Below the pieces are notes generated by a model, which had not been told where the DNA came from, ran no database searches, and saw only the letters and a program-made list of their open reading frames with translations. From contig NC_064676.1 in NCBI RefSeq assembly GCF_023278565.1, forward strand, positions 7,192,001-7,256,000: DNA of 64,000 bases. Reading direction: 5' to 3'. The DNA comes from Colletotrichum lupini. Lineage: Eukaryota > Ascomycota > Sordariomycetes > Glomerellales > Glomerellaceae. Positions 59,708-64,000 of the stretch are shown here, piece after piece (positions within the stretch are counted from its first letter, which is position 1; every line of letters starts with the position of its first letter). The translations under genes and the position numbers were made by a program.

Positions 59708-60287
59708 GATCTGTTTGAAACTTGGAATATTTGGAGATACTTAGCAGAAGAGGAGCAGCTTATAGAACCGCAGAAATCAAGGAAACTGCGTAATGAGATG
59801 GGGAAAAAAAAAGGCAATAGAAACCATGACGTACAATCAGCTGAGCATAGCAGAGTCAGCGACGCGTCGAGGTAACCTCGTAAAGTCCATGGAACTTGTG
59901 CCCTAACGCGTGACCGGCAGGCTTCATTCGCGAGAAAGGCCAGTGACAGGAAAAGTCGGAATCCCTCTCCAATACCGACGGGATGGGACGGGGTTGGAAA
60001 CACAATGGTACTCTCCTAAATGAGGTGAGGCGAGGTGAACATTTTCTTCCTTTCACATCGCCGAACAGCTTCACCTCGACGCGTGATCCCTGCCGCCACA
60101 GTGGGGTCTGTTCTTATCGGCAAAGCGTCCGAAATGCGGAGAGACCCCAAGAACAACCATCTGGCTTCAGACATCTTTCTTTCTTCCACACCAACTTCCT
60201 CCCAGCACTGAACGCTCATCCCAGAGTTATCCGAGTCTCGAAGACCAAATAGACTCTCATCCATCATGACGATCCCATGTTCGTCAT
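59708..60287. other. Intergenic region upstream of the second regulator
   Basis: The region is 580 bp and contains the 3' end of the amidohydrolase and the promoter of the regulator. A G/A-rich run (59800-59815) and a direct short repeat GAGGTGAGGCGAGGTGAACA near 60021-60040 are visible. No gene is recognised. Confidence 0.55.
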
Positions 60288-62649
60288 ATGAAAGCGACAC
60301 TTCCGCCAATGGAGTCTCCCGCAGAGCGCCGCCGCCGCCGCCGTAGAGTCCCGGATGCAATTCGAAAGCGGGCACCCCGGGCGTGTGATCGATGTAAGGC
60401 ACGCAAGAACAAATGTATCGAGACTCCTTCTGGTGTATGTGTGCGATGTACTGAGGGATCTCATCCATGCCGCTTCGAACGGGAGCGTAGCCCAGCTGGT
60501 GAAGAACATGAGGCCTCGACTTCGACAATAACTTCGATAACCGCGGGCACAAGATCTATCGGCATTCCAGAGCGAGAGTCGAATCGGACAAACAACGATG
60601 TCTCTTTTACTCTCAGTACACCTTTGGGTCAAAGCATGAACGACGAGTTCTCTCCCGCAGATAGCGCGCCTTCAGAAGCCTTCATGTGGCCGCGCTTCCT
60701 ATCCCGTCTACGGGATGCCTTTTGTCTTGACTCACAGCCACCATCGGGAGATCAGGATCTAGCAAGCCTGCAGCCTCGAATATCGGATACACCTCCAGCT
60801 GATCCTGCCGAGCGTAGGCGCATCAAGAGAGCAGTGAAGAGCTTTCCCCCACGCGGTGTCGCCGACTTTCTGGTGTCGGTTTGCATCGCTTACGGGACCG
60901 ATATTTTCTTCTACCTTGACCAGAGCCACTTCATGGCAGAACTCGATCAACTGTATAATGACGAACAGTCGACTTTGAGAGAAGATGCCGGTTTTGTTTG
61001 TCTTGTCTTGGCAGTCTTCGCGCTAGGGAGTCAGTGGACAGCGCTGGCAAGACCGGAAGACCTGAGCAGTGCAGCCTCGACGGAAGATCGGAGCGTTGAT
61101 CCTGGCCGGATATTCTACAATCAGGCTCGCATTTTGATCTCTGATTTACTAGACCGGCCTTGCATCAAGTCAGTTCAAGCGACTTTCATTCTGGGCGTTT
61201 ACCTAATGCCGGCCAGCGCCATCAGTGCCTCCTATGTGTACATGGGATTAGCACTGCGAAAGGCTCTGGCTATTGGGCTCCACCAAGAACCTGACGACCC
61301 TTCTTTGACCGAGGACGAGAAGGAAACCAGACGGAGGCTCTGGTGGTCGATTTACTCCCTTGAAAGGTATGTCTCCTTCTGCTGCACCATGCCTCGAGAC
61401 TTGCGCTAACAGCGATAGAACGGTCACCATCAAGCTCAATCGACCGCGATCCGTAGACCAGGAGATCATCACAGCGGGTCTGCCGAAACCAACTTCACGG
61501 GACGCGTCTCAGAAGTTTGACAACTTACAGCATCAAATAGCAAATGCAGCGTTCGTCAGAATCATTGACAAGCTTTCAGAGCCTGGGTCAGTTGACTTGA
61601 GTAGTCCTAAACCATGCCCGAAGGCTAATGTGCTCAGCAGAGGATGGTCGAATACCAATCATTCGCACACAGGAGCTTTAAGACGTCCCACAGATGCTCA
61701 AATATCTCTAAAGGCATGGAAAAAGGGGCTCCCGTCATCACTCAAGCTGCAAAATGTCGATCCAAAGTCATCCAGCTATCGCGCCGTTTTCCACCTGCAC
61801 CTCAACTACTACTTCGCCTGGATCGACATGGGCAAGGTCTCCGTGGTGACTGTTGTCCGCGCTCGTCTGCAAACGATTTTCCACGCAAGCGCCGGTCAAT
61901 CCGATGTGCCTAGAGACGTAGAGCAGTCCTCAGAAGCATGCATCAAAGCAGCCAAGAAGATGCTGGAACTTTTCGAGGGCCTTTGTCGCGGGGGCAATAT
62001 GGCGCGGTTCTCCTTCACAGACTTTCAAGGATGCAGCATTGCCACGATTATCGTCCTCCTTGCCGGAATCCTGGACCGTGATTCTGGGTACGAGGGGCGG
62101 GTGGCTTTTGGACTTGACTGTCTCCGCAAGATGTCCAGCTTCGGGAACACGACAGCAAAGATGGGAGTCCGCTTCGTTGAGGCCCTACAGTCCATCACGA
62201 ATGAAGCTAGGTCCAAGCTGGTGATGGCTCGGAGAAGAGAGATGAGTCAGGCTCAAGAAGCCTTATCAGGACAGGCAGAGGGCTACGGACGATGGGCAGA
62301 ATGGCTGGCGACTGCTGAGGTGGTTGGCAGCCCTTCGAGCGACGAGTCCGATCTCGAGGGGGAGCAGTCGGGGCAGCCGCCGGCTCCTGCTCATGGCCCA
62401 TTGATATCACCAGACATCATGCTCTCGTCTCCATGGGAAGAAGCAGCAGCTCTCCAGTTACAAGAGATGTCAGCCTCGAGTTTCGGCATGCCAGCGCCGG
62501 AAGGGGTGGCAGCTGATGAAACCACGTTGATGCCCTTGCCCACGGGAGAAGAAGCCTGGCTGCCATCTTTTGCATGGAATGATGACCAGATGTACTTGAT
62601 GGGTTTGACTGGTATGGATGGACTAGACTTCATGGGAGGGATTTCATAG
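60288..62649 (+). CDS. Zn2Cys6 transcription factor, possible local regulator
   Basis: Nuclear regulator of up to 769 residues. Exon 1 is 60288-61366 and exon 2 is 61419-62649; the 52-nt intron restores SLERTVTIKLNRPRS. The cluster spans residues 33-61 (CDRCKARKNKC, CVRCTEGSHPC) with spacing CX2CX6CX7CX2CX6C, preceded by seven consecutive Arg. The fungal middle homology domain runs from about residue 200, including YLDQSHF and RRRLWWSIYSLER. The C-terminus is acidic and Met/Leu-rich, like an activation domain. A further 51-nt, frame-neutral intron is possible at 61581-61631 (GTCAGT to CTCAG). An alternative ATG is at 60309. It lies downstream of the amidohydrolase gene and may control that gene and the divergent permease. 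Confidence 0.88.
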
Positions 62650-62788
62650 TGCTGTCGGTTTGCCCTTTGGACATAAACGGAGCAAGGATACATACAATCT
62701 GAAATGGCAACTGATCATGTCCACTTGCTAGGGCCAGCTCCTTGTCATCTGAGTTCACCCTCGTTCCCCTCGACTGCTTTGGATTTGG

Positions 62789-63373
62789 TCACTTTTCCAT
62801 TGCCTCCAATACCTGCTCTTGGCACTCGTCTGGATGCTTCGAAGTGTCGACGACAACCACGTTGCCGTCGGGTCTGTACGGGTTCTCAATCCATCTTCGA
62901 AACAAGGCCTCCTGTTCGTCTCGTCCTTGGCACGCATTGCTGTCAACCGGAGGACTATATATCCCCGTACGCTGACTTCTCATCGCTACCCTCTTCTGCA
63001 ATCTCTCATCTAGCACATCAATGTCGACTTGAGGTCTGCACTCGATGTACCAGTACTCAAAATCTACTTTTTCCGCCAGGGCTCTCCCACTCGTGATTAC
63101 TTCTTCGTAGTTGCAGGTGCAGTCTACAATGAGATTGCGGCCCTGTATGAGCATGCTGCCGGCGAGCGCCCAGAGCGTTGAGTAAGCTAGCTTTGCGGCC
63201 TGCTCAAATAGTACCCCATTATCGAGGAGAGAGGACTTGATAACGTCAAGATCGAGGATGACGGCATCAAGAGGCTGGGCTAGGAGATTTGCTGTGGTGC
63301 TTTTGCCCGCGCCCGGCGCTCCTGACATCTGGAGGAAAAGCCGCCGTGGCGGACTAGAATCTTGAGAAGGCAT
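62789..63373 (-). CDS. P-loop kinase-like protein
   Basis: Predicted 194-residue cytosolic protein of the AAA/zeta-type P-loop kinase fold. The Walker A motif GAPGAGKSTTANLLA is about 18 residues from the start. A DLDVIKSSLLDNG segment fits the DxD substrate-binding region, and NLIVDCTCNYEEVI is the likely second acidic strand. RLQKRVAMRSQRTG may be the arginine lid. The ATG at 63373 is the first one; the frame stays open upstream to 63508 without another ATG. Members of this family phosphorylate small molecules or nucleotides, and the substrate here is not known. It converges with the regulator gene with about 140 bp between them. Confidence 0.75.
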   Translation of the reverse strand: MPSQDSSPPRRLFLQMSGAPGAGKSTTANLLAQPLDAVILDLDVIKSSLLDNGVLFEQAAKLAYSTLWALAGSMLIQGRNLIVDCTCNYEEVITSGRALAEKVDFEYWYIECRPQVDIDVLDERLQKRVAMRSQRTGIYSPPVDSNACQGRDEQEALFRRWIENPYRPDGNVVVVDTSKHPDECQEQVLEAMEK

Positions 63374-64000
63374 TACGATAGCTGAGACGCTGAGTTGACC
63401 GTGTCTGTTACCAAGCGGGCTGCTGACCAGGTTTCCTCTGGCGCTGTGGCTGCAGAGTGTCTGCACAGACTCGAAGTCTTCGGGTGAAGCAAAGAAAGAG
63501 GCAATCAAGCTTAGAAGTACTTCGTGCTTTGAATATATTTATCGTGTCCCTTTGGCGTTTAAAGCCAACACTGAATCACTGACGAACATTCCTCCCAAAA
63601 CCTGATCTCATATACTTTGTGCGTGCACTGCCACAGTGACGTGTCTCGATCTGCAGCATTCACTTAGCTCCCAGCCACAACGAACCGACGCCGCAATGTG
63701 AATGCAGCCTGAACCATTGGTACTTGCTTCGAACATCGACGCCTAGACTCCTAAAGCCCATCACCGAGCTCTCTCTAGTTGATTGCTGTTTCCTTGCCCG
63801 ACCACTTGCTTCTCTGTCATCTCATGGACTAGGGCTTCTCCTAGTAAGCTCGTGTCCCTCCGGATCCTGTCCCAGTGGAATCCTTCCCCTCCTCCTAGAC
63901 AGCCCATGCTTCATGGTTGCAAAAAACCCGGGCATGTCCGACCCTTCACCATTCATTATCATAGCCGGATGTACCACGTTGAAGACCGCAATGGCGAGAA
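63374..64000. other. Upstream region at window end
   Basis: Promoter of the kinase-like gene and the edge of the window. No gene, tRNA or repeat is recognised. CT-rich tracts occur at 63770-63900. Confidence 0.5.

Overview
The window is nuclear DNA of a filamentous ascomycete (Pezizomycotina, most likely a Sordariomycete). The genes have short introns (about 50-105 nt) with GTRAGT donors, CTAAC-like branch sites and YAG acceptors. The gene types are typical: two Zn2Cys6 regulators, a fungal rhodopsin-domain membrane protein, a LaeA-like methyltransferase relic, a GH43 glycosidase and an ACS-type MFS permease. The repeats carry an extreme repeat-induced point mutation (RIP) signature. No species can be named from the sequence alone.

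Layout: 1-4.3 kb is AT-rich, RIP-destroyed repeat DNA with a recognisable Ty3/gypsy RNase H relic on the minus strand. 4.6-18.4 kb is a gene-rich segment: MDR oxidoreductase, FAD-binding dehydrogenase, rhodopsin-domain protein (5' end unresolved), a 3 kb stretch of eroded sequence, Zn2Cys6 regulator, ATP-grasp ligase with an in-frame TGA, and a Thr-rich secreted protein. 20.6-36.6 kb holds two same-orientation Ty1/copia elements of about 7.6 kb, each with 177-bp LTRs, separated by a 0.8 kb unmutated island. Both are destroyed by RIP. The left copy has a perfect 5-bp target-site duplication and the right copy has none.

36.8-39.9 kb, next to the right element, holds a decayed MFS transporter and a decayed cytochrome P450, the remains of an accessory or metabolite locus. 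A tRNA-Leu(AAG) with a 10-nt intron lies at 40.1 kb, followed by a 6.4 kb stretch of normal composition without a recognisable gene. 46.7-52.2 kb has an APC-family permease and a secreted GH43 enzyme. 52.9-55.4 kb has a LaeA-like methyltransferase pseudogene and the tail of a second MFS transporter. 55.8-63.4 kb looks like a small catabolic module: an allantoate-permease-like MFS transporter divergent from a metal-dependent amidohydrolase, followed by a Zn2Cys6 regulator and a P-loop kinase-like gene.

Most intact genes look like ordinary metabolism, transport and regulation. The unusual content is the decay around the repeats, the interrupted ATP-grasp gene and a strong inverted repeat in the divergent promoter near 58 kb. 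I found no convincing novel defence or mobile system. Exon boundaries were placed by eye from splice consensus and protein continuity.
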